From: Pedobacter aquae | GTDB taxonomy: Bacteria; Bacteroidota; Bacteroidia; Sphingobacteriales; Sphingobacteriaceae | Length of the DNA stretch: 64,000 bases | Assembly (NCBI RefSeq): GCF_008195825.1 | Contig: NZ_CP043329.1 | Location: forward strand, 496,001-560,000 | Direction of reading: 5' to 3' | Shown: positions 53,640 to 63,866 of the stretch, one piece after another | Numbering within the stretch: position 1 is the first letter of the stretch | Layout of the letters: every line of letters starts with the position of its first letter | Notes under the pieces: model-generated | Databases searched by the model: none | Told to the model about the DNA's origin: nothing | What the model saw: the letters and a program-made list of their open reading frames with translations, nothing else | Made by a program: the position numbers and the translations under genes

Positions 53640-54314
53640 TTAATTTTTTAAATTACTAAAATGTACTTGTGATAATATGATATACCAAACCAAAATAAGC
53701 GGTATGGCGGCAAATTTAAGAAAAGCAAGGCATACAATTGAAATAATCAGGAAAATGAATTTGTATTGATTTTCTTTCCATCGTAAGTTGCTGATTTTCA
53801 TCGAGAATAATCTTATCTCGCTAACCAAAAGCCAGCTCAGGATAAGCGTTAAACCTAGTAAAAACCAAGGGTTGCTTACAAAAGCAAAGCTATCTGCCAA
53901 ATAAGGTAAAGATATAACTAGAAAAGTATTCATAGGTGTATTTAAGCCTATAAAATCTTCTGTTTGGCGTTCATCTACATTAAATTTAGCTAATCTTAAA
54001 GCAGAGAAAACGGTTATTAAGAAACCAACATAGGGTAAATAAGGGATAGATGCACCTTGCAACATCTGATAAATAATAACACCTGGTAAGAAACCAAAGC
54101 TAATCACATCGGCAAGAGAATCTAGCTCTTTACCTATTTCTGATTTTACATGAAGCAAACGAGCTGCAAAACCATCAAAAAAATCAAAGATTCCTGAAAG
54201 AATAACAAAAAAGGCAACCGTTTTAAGGTCGCCATTAAATGCATAAATGATTCCTATACAACCAGAAAAAAGGTTGGCACAGGTTAACATATTAGGAATG
54301 TGTTTTTTTATCAT
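53640..54314 (-). CDS. pssA: CDP-diacylglycerol-serine O-phosphatidyltransferase
   Basis: A 224-residue membrane enzyme that makes phosphatidylserine, precursor of phosphatidylethanolamine. The CDP-alcohol phosphotransferase motif D-G-x2-A-R-x8-G-x3-D-x3-D is seen as FFDGFAARLL and SEIGKELDSLADVISFG. About seven hydrophobic segments follow the pattern of the family. It lies downstream of rho on the same strand, 88 bases after its stop. Confidence 0.92.
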   Translation of the reverse strand: MIKKHIPNMLTCANLFSGCIGIIYAFNGDLKTVAFFVILSGIFDFFDGFAARLLHVKSEIGKELDSLADVISFGFLPGVIIYQMLQGASIPYLPYVGFLITVFSALRLAKFNVDERQTEDFIGLNTPMNTFLVISLPYLADSFAFVSNPWFLLGLTLILSWLLVSEIRLFSMKISNLRWKENQYKFIFLIISIVCLAFLKFAAIPLILVWYIILSQVHFSNLKN

Positions 54315-54402
54315 TTTTTAGAGGATAAAGGAGTAAGGAATAAAGATAAAAGACTTATGGTCCTTATTCCTCGTTCCTTGTTCTTTAATCTTTTTTCTCT
54401 AT

Positions 54403-55992
54403 TTAGCTATTCATGGATACTAAAAACTCTTCATTAGATTTTGTACCTCTAACCTGAGTAAGCAAGAATTCCATCGCTTCCTGAGAGTTCATATCTGCCA
54501 AGTGGTTTCTTAAAATCCACACTCTTTGTAGCGTTTCTTTATCTAATAATAAATCGTCTCTTCTGGTGCTTGATGCTGTAAGATCAATAGCAGGGAACAC
54601 ACGTTTGTTAGATAGTTTTCTGTCTAATTGAAGCTCCATGTTACCCGTTCCTTTGAATTCTTCAAAGATAACTTCATCCATTTTAGAACCTGTATCTGTT
54701 AATGCAGTTGCTAAAATAGTTAAAGAACCACCGTCTTCTATATTTCTTGCTGCTCCAAAGAATCTTTTTGGTTTGTGTAAAGCGTTAGCATCAACACCAC
54801 CAGAAAGTATTTTACCCGAAGCTGGGGCTACCGTATTGTAAGCTCTTGCTAAACGCGTGATAGAATCTAGTAGGATAACTACATCGTGGCCACACTCTAC
54901 CATTCTTTTTGCTTTCTCTAAGACGATGTTGGCAATTTTAACGTGTCTTTCAGCAGGCTCATCAAAGGTTGATGAAACAACTTCTGCTCTTACGTTTCTT
55001 GCCATATCCGTAACCTCTTCTGGACGCTCATCAATCAACAAAATAATTAAATAAACTTCTGGATGGTTAGCCGCAATAGCATTGGCAACTTCTTTAAGCA
55101 AGTTTGTTTTACCTGTTTTAGGTTGTGCTACAATTAAACCACGTTGGCCTTTTCCTATGGGTGTAAACAAATCCATAATTCTGGTAGAGTAATCTCCAGG
55201 TTTGGTGAATAAGTTTAGTCTTTCTGAAGGGAAAAGTGGTGTTAAGTAATCAAAAGGAACACGGTCTCTTACCTCTGCAGGTACTCTTCCGTTGATAGAT
55301 TCTACCCTTACCAATGGGAAATATTTTTCGCCTTCTTTAGGGGGTCTTATACTTCCTCTAACGGTATCTCCTGTTTTTAAACCAAAAAGTTTAATTTGAG
55401 ATTGTGATACATAAATATCATCAGGAGAAGTTAAATAGTTATAGTCAGAAGATCTTAAGAAACCATAACCATCAGGCATAATTTCTAATACACCTTCATT
55501 GGTGATGACATTATCAAAGTCAAAAGCAGATTCTTGTGCTCTTTGTCTGCCATTATGAGTTGGTGTTCTGTCTTTTTGATTTTTCTGATCAATTTTAGCT
55601 TCTTGAGGAATAGCTTCTGTATTTTCTGCTACAGCTACTTCTGCCACAACTTCTTCTTTAGGAGCTTTTTCTGCCACAACTTTTTCGACTTTAACAGGCT
55701 CTTGATGATCAAATAAAGAAACCTCTTGAGCTGGACTTAAATCTTTCTTAGATTTTAATTCTACAGCACCAGCTTTAACGGTACGAGCTCTTTTTTTAGG
55801 TTTTTCTTCTGTAACAACGGCATCTTCTACCAAACCTGCAGATTTTGCAGCAGTAATTAATTCGTGTTGTTCTTTGATTTTGGTAATCAATTCTGCTTTA
55901 CGCAATTCTTCGGTATTGTCTACTCCAAAGCTTTTTGCGATTTCACGTAGCTCTGAAACAAGCTTGTCGTTCAATTCGTTTATATCAAACAT
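54403..55992 (-). CDS. rho: Transcription termination factor Rho
   Basis: Hexameric RNA helicase for factor-dependent termination. It has an N-terminal helical domain ([19 protein letters not shown]), an insert of about 100 Lys/Glu/Ala-rich residues typical of Bacteroidota, an OB-fold RNA-binding domain ([15 protein letters not shown]), Walker A ([11 protein letters not shown]), Walker B and R-loop segments ([34 protein letters not shown]). Length is 529 residues. An upstream leader of about 200 bases may allow autoregulation, but I see no clear site. Confidence 0.96.
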   Translation of the reverse strand: MFDINELNDKLVSELREIAKSFGVDNTEELRKAELITKIKEQHELITAAKSAGLVEDAVVTEEKPKKRARTVKAGAVELKSKKDLSPAQEVSLFDHQEPVKVEKVVAEKAPKEEVVAEVAVAENTEAIPQEAKIDQKNQKDRTPTHNGRQRAQESAFDFDNVITNEGVLEIMPDGYGFLRSSDYNYLTSPDDIYVSQSQIKLFGLKTGDTVRGSIRPPKEGEKYFPLVRVESINGRVPAEVRDRVPFDYLTPLFPSERLNLFTKPGDYSTRIMDLFTPIGKGQRGLIVAQPKTGKTNLLKEVANAIAANHPEVYLIILLIDERPEEVTDMARNVRAEVVSSTFDEPAERHVKIANIVLEKAKRMVECGHDVVILLDSITRLARAYNTVAPASGKILSGGVDANALHKPKRFFGAARNIEDGGSLTILATALTDTGSKMDEVIFEEFKGTGNMELQLDRKLSNKRVFPAIDLTASSTRRDDLLLDKETLQRVWILRNHLADMNSQEAMEFLLTQVRGTKSNEEFLVSMNS

Positions 55993-56226
55993 TCAAAATG
56001 AATTATGTTCAAGGATTTTTATTGTTAGAATTTACCCCTTAAGCTTTTGTTAAGATTTCTAAGATTTGATATTAGAAAAACTAATTAAAAAATCCGTAGA
56101 CGAGGATAAATCGAGATTTCTTTGCAATTGTAGATATTTATTTTTTAAGTTCAAATTTTTTTCCAATTATTTTTTAAAATACTCAGCTTATTTTTAACAA
56201 ATTTGCAGCCAAAACCAAAAGAGGTC

Positions 56227-57057
56227 ATGAATAAAGCAGCAATTATAAAAGCAATTAAAGAAAAAAAATCTTTTTTAAGTATTGGCCTCGATACAGATAT
56301 CACTAAAATTCCTAAACATTTACTTAGCTACGATAATCCTGTTTTAGAATTTAACAAGCAAATTATTGATGCAACTGCAGACCTTTGTATTTCTTACAAG
56401 ATTAATACTGCTTTTTACGAGTGTAATGGTTTAAAAGGCTGGGAATCTTTAATTAAAACCTACCAATACCTACCTAAAAATACATTTTCTATAGCCGATG
56501 CTAAAAGAGGCGATATAGGAAATACATCTTCTATGTATGCTAAAGCCTTTTTTGATGAAAGTGCCTCTGAAATGAGTTTTGACTCTGTAACGGTTGCGCC
56601 TTATATGGGAAAAGATTCTGTGAGTCCGTTTTTAGCTTTTAAAGACAAATGGGTTATTCTATTGGCTTTAACTTCTAATGAAGGTAGCCATGATTTTCAG
56701 CGTTTAAAAGACCATGATGCCATGTTGTTTGAGCATGTCATCAAAAAATCCCAAGAATGGGCAACAGATGAAAATATGATGTATGTGGTTGGTGCTACCA
56801 GGGGAGAGGCATTTTTAGAAATCAGAAAACATGCGCCTCATCATTTTCTTTTGGTACCAGGTGTTGGTGCACAAGGAGGTTCTTTAGCAGATGTATGCAA
56901 ATACGGGATGACCACAGACTGCGGTTTGATTGTTAATTCTTCCAGAGCTATCATTTACGCATCAAACGGAGAAGATTTTGCAGAAGCAGCAAGAGAGCAA
57001 GCCTTATTGGTACAACAAGAAATGGCTGCCGAACTTCAAAAAATAGGCATCAGCTAA
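56227..57057 (+). CDS. pyrF: Orotidine 5'-phosphate decarboxylase
   Basis: Last step of UMP synthesis, decarboxylating OMP. The long type (276 residues) of this family is indicated by [14 protein letters not shown], the active-site motif [35 protein letters not shown] and [22 protein letters not shown] placed the start at ATG 56227, preceded by GAGG; the upstream TTG at 56203 is less likely. Confidence 0.92.
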   Translation: MNKAAIIKAIKEKKSFLSIGLDTDITKIPKHLLSYDNPVLEFNKQIIDATADLCISYKINTAFYECNGLKGWESLIKTYQYLPKNTFSIADAKRGDIGNTSSMYAKAFFDESASEMSFDSVTVAPYMGKDSVSPFLAFKDKWVILLALTSNEGSHDFQRLKDHDAMLFEHVIKKSQEWATDENMMYVVGATRGEAFLEIRKHAPHHFLLVPGVGAQGGSLADVCKYGMTTDCGLIVNSSRAIIYASNGEDFAEAAREQALLVQQEMAAELQKIGIS

Positions 57058-57129
57058 ACAAATAAAATTTTCTTTATTAGAAATTGGGAACGTTATTTTA
57101 TTTAAAAAATAATAATCTTAATTTTAACT

Positions 57130-58410
57130 ATGCTTCACTATGAAAAAATACTTCATTATATATGGAGGTTCAGGTTATTTAATTTCCATGATTTAAGTAC
57201 ATCTAAAGGAGATTTAGTAGAAATTATTCATCCAGGTAATGCTAATGTTGATGCTGGTCCGGATTTTTATGATGCCAAAATAAAAATAGGCGATACGCTG
57301 TGGGCAGGAACAGTAGAGATACATTTATCCTCATCAGACTGGTTAAAGCATCAACACCAACATGATAAAGCTTATGATAATGTTATTTTACATGTAGTTT
57401 GGGATGATGATATTGCCATACAACGTACTGATGGAACTTTTATCCCAACTTTAGCTTTGAAAAATAGGGTTGAAGAAGCAACCATCCAGAAAATAGAAGG
57501 GTTAGCTTTTAGTAATCAGCCCATTCCGTGTGCCCAGCAGCTTAAACTGGTTGATGAATTTTATATCAAGCAATGGCTAGATAGGATGTTGGTAGAAAGG
57601 TTGGAAGAGAAATCTGCTTATTTTGAAGCGCTTCATAAGCAAGTAAAAGGAAGTTGGGAAGATACTTTTTATATAGGATTAGCAAGAAGTTTTGGTTTTA
57701 AAGTAAACAGTTTGCCTTTTGAGTTATTAGCCAAAAATCTGCCTCAGCAAATATTAGCCAAGCATAAACAAAATAGCTTACAGATAGAGGCTTTAATTTT
57801 TGGAATGTCTGGTTTATTGCATGAGCGTTACCAAGATGAATATCCGAAGAAGCTGAAAATAGAATTTGATTTTCTTCGTCAGAAGTATCAGTTAAATCCT
57901 TTAGAGCCATCGGTTTGGAAATTTTCCAAAACAAGGCCCGATAATTTTCCAACCATAAGATTGGCACAGTTCGCGGCTTTAATTAATCAATCTCAGCATT
58001 TATTTTCTAAAGTAACAGAAACCTCAGGTATTAAAGCTTTAAAAGCTTTGTTTAGTCATTTAAATGTACATCCTTATTGGTTAAATCATTATTTGTTTGA
58101 TGAAGAAGCTGTAAAAGCATCAAGAAATATTGGTGATTCTTCGGTTAACCATATCCTTATCAATACCATTGCTCCTTTATTATTTTATTATGGAAAGCAA
58201 ATATCAAATCCTAAATTTGCTGATAGCGCAGCTACATTACTTGAAAACATTAAGGCCGAAAAAAATGTTATCGTAAATAATTTTACCCATGTAGGCCTGA
58301 AAATTGCAAGTGCTTCTGAATCACAAGCAGTTATACAATTAAAAAAATACTATTGTGATGAAAAAAAATGCTTAAATTGTGGCATTGGAATTAAAATTTT
58401 AAAAGTGTAA
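57130..58410 (+). CDS. DUF2851 family protein
   Basis: A 426-residue Bacteroidota-specific conserved protein without signal peptide or membrane segments. Recognisable are the start YIWRFRLFNFHDLSTSKGDLVEIIHPGNANVDAGPDFYDAKI, GTVEIHLSSSDWLKHQHQHDKAYDNVILHVVWDDD and a C-terminal double Cys pair (YYCDEKKCLNCGIGIKIL) that might bind metal. The first part recalls a metal-dependent nuclease fold, but function is unknown. PspC-type gene follows after four bases. Confidence 0.82.
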   Translation: MLHYEKILHYIWRFRLFNFHDLSTSKGDLVEIIHPGNANVDAGPDFYDAKIKIGDTLWAGTVEIHLSSSDWLKHQHQHDKAYDNVILHVVWDDDIAIQRTDGTFIPTLALKNRVEEATIQKIEGLAFSNQPIPCAQQLKLVDEFYIKQWLDRMLVERLEEKSAYFEALHKQVKGSWEDTFYIGLARSFGFKVNSLPFELLAKNLPQQILAKHKQNSLQIEALIFGMSGLLHERYQDEYPKKLKIEFDFLRQKYQLNPLEPSVWKFSKTRPDNFPTIRLAQFAALINQSQHLFSKVTETSGIKALKALFSHLNVHPYWLNHYLFDEEAVKASRNIGDSSVNHILINTIAPLLFYYGKQISNPKFADSAATLLENIKAEKNVIVNNFTHVGLKIASASESQAVIQLKKYYCDEKKCLNCGIGIKILKV

Positions 58411-58414
58411 AAAC

Positions 58415-58636
58415 ATGTTTCAACGTATTATTACTTTTTTTGAAAGGCATTCTTTTGGGGTTTGTACCTATTTGGGTGAGCGATTCCACATTTCGATTGC
58501 CAAAATCAGACTGTTTTTCATTTACAGTTCATTTTTAGCCGTAGGTTTTCCTATTATTTTTTACTTCTTAGCTGCCTTTACTTTAGATATCCGCGGCTAT
58601 GTAAGAAAAATAAGGTTAAAATATTGGGATATTTAA
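58415..58636 (+). CDS. PspC-domain small membrane protein
   Basis: A 73-residue protein with a PspC-like domain: a short N-terminal amphipathic part with GVCTYLGERFHISIAKIRLFFIYSS, then one membrane helix (FPIIFYFLAAFTL) and a basic tail. Related to the phage-shock PspC family, and co-transcribed with the DUF2851 gene. Its last four bases overlap the convergent ankyrin gene. Confidence 0.75.
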   Translation: MFQRIITFFERHSFGVCTYLGERFHISIAKIRLFFIYSSFLAVGFPIIFYFLAAFTLDIRGYVRKIRLKYWDI

Positions 58637-59283
58637 ACTTCTAATATTTCTGCTATTTCTGAGAAACCTTTTTCCTTGGCAAGGTCGGCTGGTAATTTAC
58701 CGCCTTCCATTCTCACGTCAACAATAGCACCTTTTTCTAACAACATAATAATAAGCTCTATATTGCCATTTTGTGCCGCAGAGTGTAAAGGTGTGATGCC
58801 AGATTGTTGCACAACATTTACTGCTGCACCATTTTCTATCAGCATTCGGCAAATATTGGTAAAGTTGCCAGCTGTAGCAGAGTGTAGTGGGAATACTTTA
58901 AAAGGATTATTAGCGGGTAAATTTACATCTGCACCTTTTAAAACTAAATAGCGGGCAATTTCTTCGTTACCAAAATAGCAGGCCAAGCCTAAAGCTGTAA
59001 AACCATCTTCGGAAAAATCATTAACAACATGAGGATTTTGAAATATTTTATGGGCTACGGTATCAAACTTATCGGCCGAGCAGGCTTCAAAAAAACTAAT
59101 ATCTTCAGAAAATTCAAGAAACAATTTGATGATGTTATTTTTTTTATAGTAGCAGGCAAGCATGAGTGGGGATACGCCAAGGCTGGTTTCTTCTTTTAAA
59201 GCATGTGGGCTTTGCTGTAAATATGCTTTAATTTCTTCTACGTTACCTTTAACTATTAAATCTTCTAAGCTATAATGCTGCAT
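58633..59283 (-). CDS. Ankyrin repeat protein
   Basis: A 216-residue protein built of about five to six ankyrin repeats (SLGVSPLMLACYYKKNNIIKLFL, DGFTALGLACYFGNEEIARYLVLKGADVN, SGITPLHSAAQNGNIELIIMLLEKGA). No signal peptide, so probably cytoplasmic. Binding partner unknown. Stand-alone on the minus strand. Confidence 0.88.
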   Translation of the reverse strand: MQHYSLEDLIVKGNVEEIKAYLQQSPHALKEETSLGVSPLMLACYYKKNNIIKLFLEFSEDISFFEACSADKFDTVAHKIFQNPHVVNDFSEDGFTALGLACYFGNEEIARYLVLKGADVNLPANNPFKVFPLHSATAGNFTNICRMLIENGAAVNVVQQSGITPLHSAAQNGNIELIIMLLEKGAIVDVRMEGGKLPADLAKEKGFSEIAEILEV

Positions 59284-59415
59284 GTTTCTATCTAATAAAG
59301 AATAATATTAGTGCATAATTTTTTAACTTCCAACAAATAGTTGGATAATTAAATTTAGAGGATGATATTTTCTAAATAAAAAGCTGATAATTTTATAAAA
59401 GCTTTCGCTTTAAAT

Positions 59416-59423
59416 TATATTTG
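59416..59423 (+). promoter_or_regulatory. Putative ftsK promoter, -7 box TATATTTG
   Basis: TATATTTG is an exact match to the TAnnTTTG consensus, 22 bases upstream of the ftsK start. A T-rich stretch at 59391-59394 may act as the -33 element. Confidence 0.5.
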
Positions 59424-59445
59424 TTCCTGAGTAAAACTTACAAGA

Positions 59446-62043
59446 ATGCCCATTAGAGGAAATCAGTTTAAAACCAATACGTTTAGAGAAGAGAGAAAAC
59501 CAGCTGCTGATGCGGAAGGTGGCTCGCCTTATAAAAAAGAAAAGAAGGAATATTTTCCGGCTATAAGTTTTAATAACGACCGTTTTATAAAGATTATAGG
59601 CTTGTTTTTACTGTTGCTAGCCGTATATTTTGCTGTGGCTTTTAGTTCTTATTTAGTTACTTGGAAAGAAGACCAGAGTTATGTGAGTGATGCTAATGGT
59701 GGCTGGGCAAACTTGTTTAGAACGGCAGAAGAACTTGCATCAAATGGAGTTCTAAACCCCGATATACAAAACTGGGCGGGCAAATTAGGTGCTTTATTAG
59801 CCAATCAGTTTATCTATAAATGGTTTGGTATTGCTTCTTTCTTATTCATCTTCATTTTTGTTGTTTTAGGATACAGACTGTTATTTAAAGTAGTACTTTT
59901 CCCTGTATCAAGAGTGTTTGGATATAGTTTCTTCTTATTAATTTACAGCTCTTTATTTATCGCTTATTTTCATCATTTCCTAGCAGAATACCCTCATTTT
60001 TTAGAAGGAGAATTTGGTTTTTATCTCAATCAAATATTGGTAGCGCAAATAGGTTCTGCTGGTGTAGGTGGCTTATTGGCATTTGCTGGTTTAAGTACTT
60101 TGGTTATTGCTTATAATATTGATTTTAGTTTACCCGAGAAAAAAGCTAAAGCTCATCAAGAAATAGAAGAGGAGGAGGAAGAGGAAGGAGATATAGCAAA
60201 TATCCGACTTGGAAAGCCAGAAATTGAAGAAGAATATCCATCAGAGCCTGTAGAGTTTCCTTTAAATACCAAAAAGCAACAACAGGAAGTCATCATCCCA
60301 ACTAAAGCCCCTATAGAAATAGAAGAGCCAGAAGAAGATACGATGGTTCAAGAGTTTGAAACGCCTATTAATCAATTATTAAAAGAGCAACCGGTAAGAA
60401 GTACTCCTAATTTAGATTTAGAAACCATCATCCCAAGGGTAGAAGATACAGAACCAGAGGAAGAAGTAGAACTGATGGTAGAAAAATCGGCAGAGGAAGC
60501 TAAAGCAGAAGAATTGGTAGAACAATTTGGTGCTTTTGACCCTACTTTAGACCTTTCTTCTTATAAATACCCTGTTTTAGATTTATTAGAGCAATACGGT
60601 AGCAATAAAATTTCTGTTGATGCAGAGGAGTTAGAATCAAACAAAAATAAAATTGTTGAGACCCTTAATAATTATAACATCGAGATAGAAAAAATTAAGG
60701 CTACTATTGGTCCAACGGTTACTTTATATGAAATTATACCAGCACCTGGGGTACGTATCTCTAAAATTAAAAACTTAGAAGATGATATTGCATTAAGTTT
60801 AGCGGCTTTAGGTATCAGGATTATTGCTCCAATGCCAGGAAAAGGAACTATTGGTATAGAGGTTCCTAACCAGAATCCAGAAATGGTTTCTATGCGCTCT
60901 ATCATCGCTACAGAAAAATTCCAGAATACCACTATGGATTTGCCTATTGCCTTAGGTAAAACCATATCTAACGAAGTTTTTATTGCCGATTTAGCCAAAA
61001 TGCCACACATGTTGGTAGCAGGGGCAACCGGGCAAGGTAAATCTGTTGGTATCAATACCATATTGGTTTCTCTACTCTATAAAAAGCATCCATCACAACT
61101 AAAATTTGTTTTGGTAGACCCTAAAAAGGTAGAGTTAAGTTTGTTTAGAAAGATAGAAAGACATTTCTTAGCTAAGCTTCCAGGGGAAGAAGACTCTATC
61201 ATTACGGATACTAAAAAAGTTATCCATACTTTAAATTCTTTGTGTGTAGAGATGGATCAACGATATGATTTATTGAAAGATGCGGGCGTAAGGAATTTAA
61301 AAGAATATAACGAGAAATTTATCAAGCGTAAGCTAAACCCTAACAATGGACACCGTTTTTTACCGTTTATTGTTTTGGTGATAGATGAGTTTGCAGATTT
61401 AATGATGACTGCCGGAAAAGAAGTAGAAACACCAATTGCCAGGTTAGCACAATTGGCCAGAGCTATTGGTATTCACTTGGTTTTAGCTACACAAAGACCA
61501 TCAGTAAATATCATTACAGGTACTATTAAAGCCAATTTCCCAGCAAGGCTGGCCTTTAGGGTTACCTCTAAAATAGACTCGAGAACCATTTTAGATTCTG
61601 GAGGTGCAGACCAACTGATAGGAAAAGGAGATATGTTATTGTCTACCGGTAGCGATTTAATTCGTTTACAATGTGCTTTTGTAGATACGCCCGAGGTGGA
61701 TAGGGTAACCGAGTTTATCGGAAATCAAAGAGGTTATTCATCTGCTTATTTACTTCCAGAATATGTAGGTGATGATAGCGACCCTGGTAGTGTGAAAGAT
61801 TTTGACCCCTCAGATCGCGACCCTCTGTTTGAAGATGCTGCTCGTTTAATTGTTATGCATCAGCAAGGTTCTACGTCTTTAATTCAGCGTAAGCTTAAAT
61901 TAGGATATAATAGAGCCGGCAGAATTATAGACCAATTAGAAGCCGCAGGGGTTGTAGGACCTTTTGAAGGAAGTAAAGCAAGAGAGGTTTTGATTCCTGA
62001 TGACTATGCTTTGGAACAGTTCTTGGATAATATGAACAAATAA
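59446..62043 (+). CDS. ftsK: DNA translocase FtsK/SpoIIIE
   Basis: Septal DNA pump that clears and resolves chromosomes at division. About four membrane helices at residues 48-230, an acidic linker (IEEEEEEEGD and Glu/Pro-rich repeats, 235-370), then the motor with Walker A (VAGATGQGKSVGIN), Walker B (VLVIDEFADLMM) and the C-terminal gamma winged-helix domain (FEDAARLIVMHQQGSTSLIQRKLKLGYNRAGRIIDQLE) that reads polar DNA motifs. Length is 865. It heads an operon with the LolA-like gene six bases downstream. Confidence 0.96.
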   Translation: MPIRGNQFKTNTFREERKPAADAEGGSPYKKEKKEYFPAISFNNDRFIKIIGLFLLLLAVYFAVAFSSYLVTWKEDQSYVSDANGGWANLFRTAEELASNGVLNPDIQNWAGKLGALLANQFIYKWFGIASFLFIFIFVVLGYRLLFKVVLFPVSRVFGYSFFLLIYSSLFIAYFHHFLAEYPHFLEGEFGFYLNQILVAQIGSAGVGGLLAFAGLSTLVIAYNIDFSLPEKKAKAHQEIEEEEEEEGDIANIRLGKPEIEEEYPSEPVEFPLNTKKQQQEVIIPTKAPIEIEEPEEDTMVQEFETPINQLLKEQPVRSTPNLDLETIIPRVEDTEPEEEVELMVEKSAEEAKAEELVEQFGAFDPTLDLSSYKYPVLDLLEQYGSNKISVDAEELESNKNKIVETLNNYNIEIEKIKATIGPTVTLYEIIPAPGVRISKIKNLEDDIALSLAALGIRIIAPMPGKGTIGIEVPNQNPEMVSMRSIIATEKFQNTTMDLPIALGKTISNEVFIADLAKMPHMLVAGATGQGKSVGINTILVSLLYKKHPSQLKFVLVDPKKVELSLFRKIERHFLAKLPGEEDSIITDTKKVIHTLNSLCVEMDQRYDLLKDAGVRNLKEYNEKFIKRKLNPNNGHRFLPFIVLVIDEFADLMMTAGKEVETPIARLAQLARAIGIHLVLATQRPSVNIITGTIKANFPARLAFRVTSKIDSRTILDSGGADQLIGKGDMLLSTGSDLIRLQCAFVDTPEVDRVTEFIGNQRGYSSAYLLPEYVGDDSDPGSVKDFDPSDRDPLFEDAARLIVMHQQGSTSLIQRKLKLGYNRAGRIIDQLEAAGVVGPFEGSKAREVLIPDDYALEQFLDNMNK

Positions 62044-62049
62044 AATTTT

Positions 62050-62703
62050 ATGTTGAAATTAAAGATAAGCTTATTAAGTGCTGTTTTATTATTGGTTTTT
62101 CTGGATACTTTTGCCCAGCCAGATGCAAAAGCAAAAGCTATTTTGGCCGATGTAAGTAAGAAATTTAGAAGTTATAATGTGGTGAAAGCAGATTTTACTT
62201 ATTCTTATTTAAATAGGCAAAGTAATACCCGGGATAACCAGAAGGGAACCTTATATATACAATCTAAAACCAATAAATTTAAAGCTATTTTACCATCGCA
62301 AGAGCTTATTTCTGATGGTAAAGTACAATGGACATACCTGAAAGAGGATAAAGAAGTACAGCTTAGTGAGATTGATAACAGTCCTGATGCTTTAAATCCA
62401 GCGCAAATTTTCACCATTTATGAAAAGGGCTTTAAATATGTATATACCGGCGACGTAAAGGCAGGTACTAAAACCTTGCACAATATAGAGCTTGCTCCAC
62501 TTAGCAATAGGTCTTTTTCTAAAATAAAGTTGCAGATAGATAAGCAAAGCAAACAGTTATATTCTTTCTCTGTTTTTGATAAGAATGGTAATATTTACGC
62601 TTATACCATCCAGTCTTTTGTTCCTAATGTGAAAGTATCACCCAGCTTATTTACATTTGAAGCAGCAAAATATCCAGGCGTTGAAGTAGTTGATTTAAGA
62701 TAA
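62050..62703 (+). CDS. LolA-like outer-membrane lipoprotein carrier
   Basis: A 217-residue periplasmic protein with a signal peptide (LLSAVLLLVFLDTFAQ) and the LolA fold: FRSYNVVKADFTYSYLNRQS, GTLYIQSKTNKFKAIL, ELISDGKVQWTYLKEDKEVQLSEI and FSFVPNV-type terminal strands. Members of this family in Bacteroidota are placed next to ftsK, as here. It may carry lipoproteins to the outer membrane. Confidence 0.88.
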   Translation: MLKLKISLLSAVLLLVFLDTFAQPDAKAKAILADVSKKFRSYNVVKADFTYSYLNRQSNTRDNQKGTLYIQSKTNKFKAILPSQELISDGKVQWTYLKEDKEVQLSEIDNSPDALNPAQIFTIYEKGFKYVYTGDVKAGTKTLHNIELAPLSNRSFSKIKLQIDKQSKQLYSFSVFDKNGNIYAYTIQSFVPNVKVSPSLFTFEAAKYPGVEVVDLR

Positions 62704-62706
62704 ATT

Positions 62707-62982
62707 ATGTCTTTAAGCATCACCCAGCATACATTAGAAAAATTAGAGAATCTTTTAAAAGATTTTGGCTATAAGGTAAGGTACGAGAAGGGTAATTTTA
62801 AAACTGGCTTTTGTATTATAGAAACCAGTAAAATGGTAGTTATAAATAAGTTCTCTAATTTAGAAAGTAAGATAAATGCTTTGGCAGAATTAATTAAAGG
62901 CTTAGAGCTAGAAGATAGCCATTTAAGCGATAAGCAGAAACAATTTTATTATTCTTTAAAACAAACCAAATTACAGTTTTGA
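62707..62982 (+). CDS. Small conserved protein of unknown function
   Basis: A 91-residue cytoplasmic protein with a mixed helix-strand pattern (LEKLENLLKDFGYKVRYEKGNFKTGFCIIETSKMVVINKFSN, then two helices). I do not recognise a named family; similar proteins next to ftsK-lolA appear in related genomes to my knowledge. It starts three bases after the lolA-like gene and overlaps the next gene by four bases (TTGA). Confidence 0.75.
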   Translation: MSLSITQHTLEKLENLLKDFGYKVRYEKGNFKTGFCIIETSKMVVINKFSNLESKINALAELIKGLELEDSHLSDKQKQFYYSLKQTKLQF

Positions 62983-63740
62983 AAGTAACGTTTTTAGGCA
63001 CAGGTACGTCACAAGGAGTTCCTGTAATTGCTTGCGATTGCGAAGTTTGTACTTCTTTAAGTGCTTATGATAAACGTTTGCGTAGTAGTATTTTGGTAAG
63101 TTCTGATGGAACTACTTTGGTGATAGACTCGGGTCCGGATTTTAGGTATCAAATGTTGCGTCATCAAATTCAACACTTAGATGCGGTAGTTTTTACACAC
63201 GAGCATAAAGACCATATTGCTGGTATGGATGATATTAGAGCTTTTAATTACAAGCAGCAATCTGCCATGGAGGTTTATGCAACAGAACAAGTTCAGCATG
63301 CACTTAAACGCGAGTTTTATTATGTTTTTTCTGATTTTAAATATCCGGGAGTTCCACTGGTGAACTTAAATACCATTCATGATGAGGCTTTTATGGTAGG
63401 AGATATAGAACTTTTACCCATAGAGGTGATGCATTACAAGCTCCCTGTAAAAGGTTTCAGAATTAAGGATTTTACTTACCTAACAGATGCGAAAACAGTG
63501 TCAGAAGAGGAGATAACCAAAATTAAGGGAAGCAAAATCTTGGTGATAAATGCCTTGCAGAAAGAAAGGCATATATCGCATTTTACTTTGGATGAAGCTA
63601 TTGCTTTTGCCGAGTTGATTGGTGCTGAGGAAACTTATTTTACACACATCAGTCATAAATTAGGTTTGCATGATGAGGTAAGTTTAGGATTACCAAAAGG
63701 CATTAAACTGGCTTACGATGGCTTAAGCATAAATATTTAA
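62979..63740 (+). CDS. PhnP-like MBL-fold hydrolase
   Basis: A 253-residue metallo-beta-lactamase-fold enzyme of the PhnP/RNase Z-like group. Features are TFLGTGTSQGVPVIACDCEVCTS (cysteines that bind structural zinc in PhnP), LVIDSGPDFRYQ, the metal motif FTHEHKDHIAG and TDAKTVS, FTHISHKLGLHDE. PhnP itself is a cyclic phosphodiesterase; substrate here unknown. Start is TTG at 62979, overlapping the upstream stop. Confidence 0.88.
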   Translation: MKVTFLGTGTSQGVPVIACDCEVCTSLSAYDKRLRSSILVSSDGTTLVIDSGPDFRYQMLRHQIQHLDAVVFTHEHKDHIAGMDDIRAFNYKQQSAMEVYATEQVQHALKREFYYVFSDFKYPGVPLVNLNTIHDEAFMVGDIELLPIEVMHYKLPVKGFRIKDFTYLTDAKTVSEEEITKIKGSKILVINALQKERHISHFTLDEAIAFAELIGAEETYFTHISHKLGLHDEVSLGLPKGIKLAYDGLSINI

Positions 63741-63767
63741 AGCTTATCTGATTTTTAAATAAAAAAT

Positions 63768-63775
63768 TATATTTG
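63768..63775 (+). promoter_or_regulatory. Promoter -7 box of tRNA-Leu(GAG)
   Basis: TATATTTG matches TAnnTTTG and ends eight bases upstream of the tRNA 5' end. TCTG at 63747-63750, 17 bases upstream, may be a weak -33 box. Confidence 0.6.
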
Positions 63776-63783
63776 CAATGTAT

Positions 63784-63866
63784 ACCCAGGTGGCGAAATT
63801 GGTAGACGCACCATCTTGAGGGGGTGGCGCCTTATGGGCGTGGCAGTTCGAATCTGCTCCTGGGTA
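63784..63866 (+). tRNA. tRNA-Leu (anticodon GAG)
   Basis: An 83-base class II tRNA. Acceptor ACCCAGG pairs with CCTGGGT (63859-63865). Anticodon stem CCATC/GGTGG encloses TTGAGGG with anticodon GAG. A long variable arm and GTTCGAATC T-arm are present. Discriminator is A at 63866; CCA is not encoded. Confidence 0.95.

Noticed and set aside
54320-54400. AAGGAATAA-type words near the rho stop as a terminator
   Set aside because: The arms pair imperfectly and the segment reads more like a short-word repeat; no clean hairpin plus T run.
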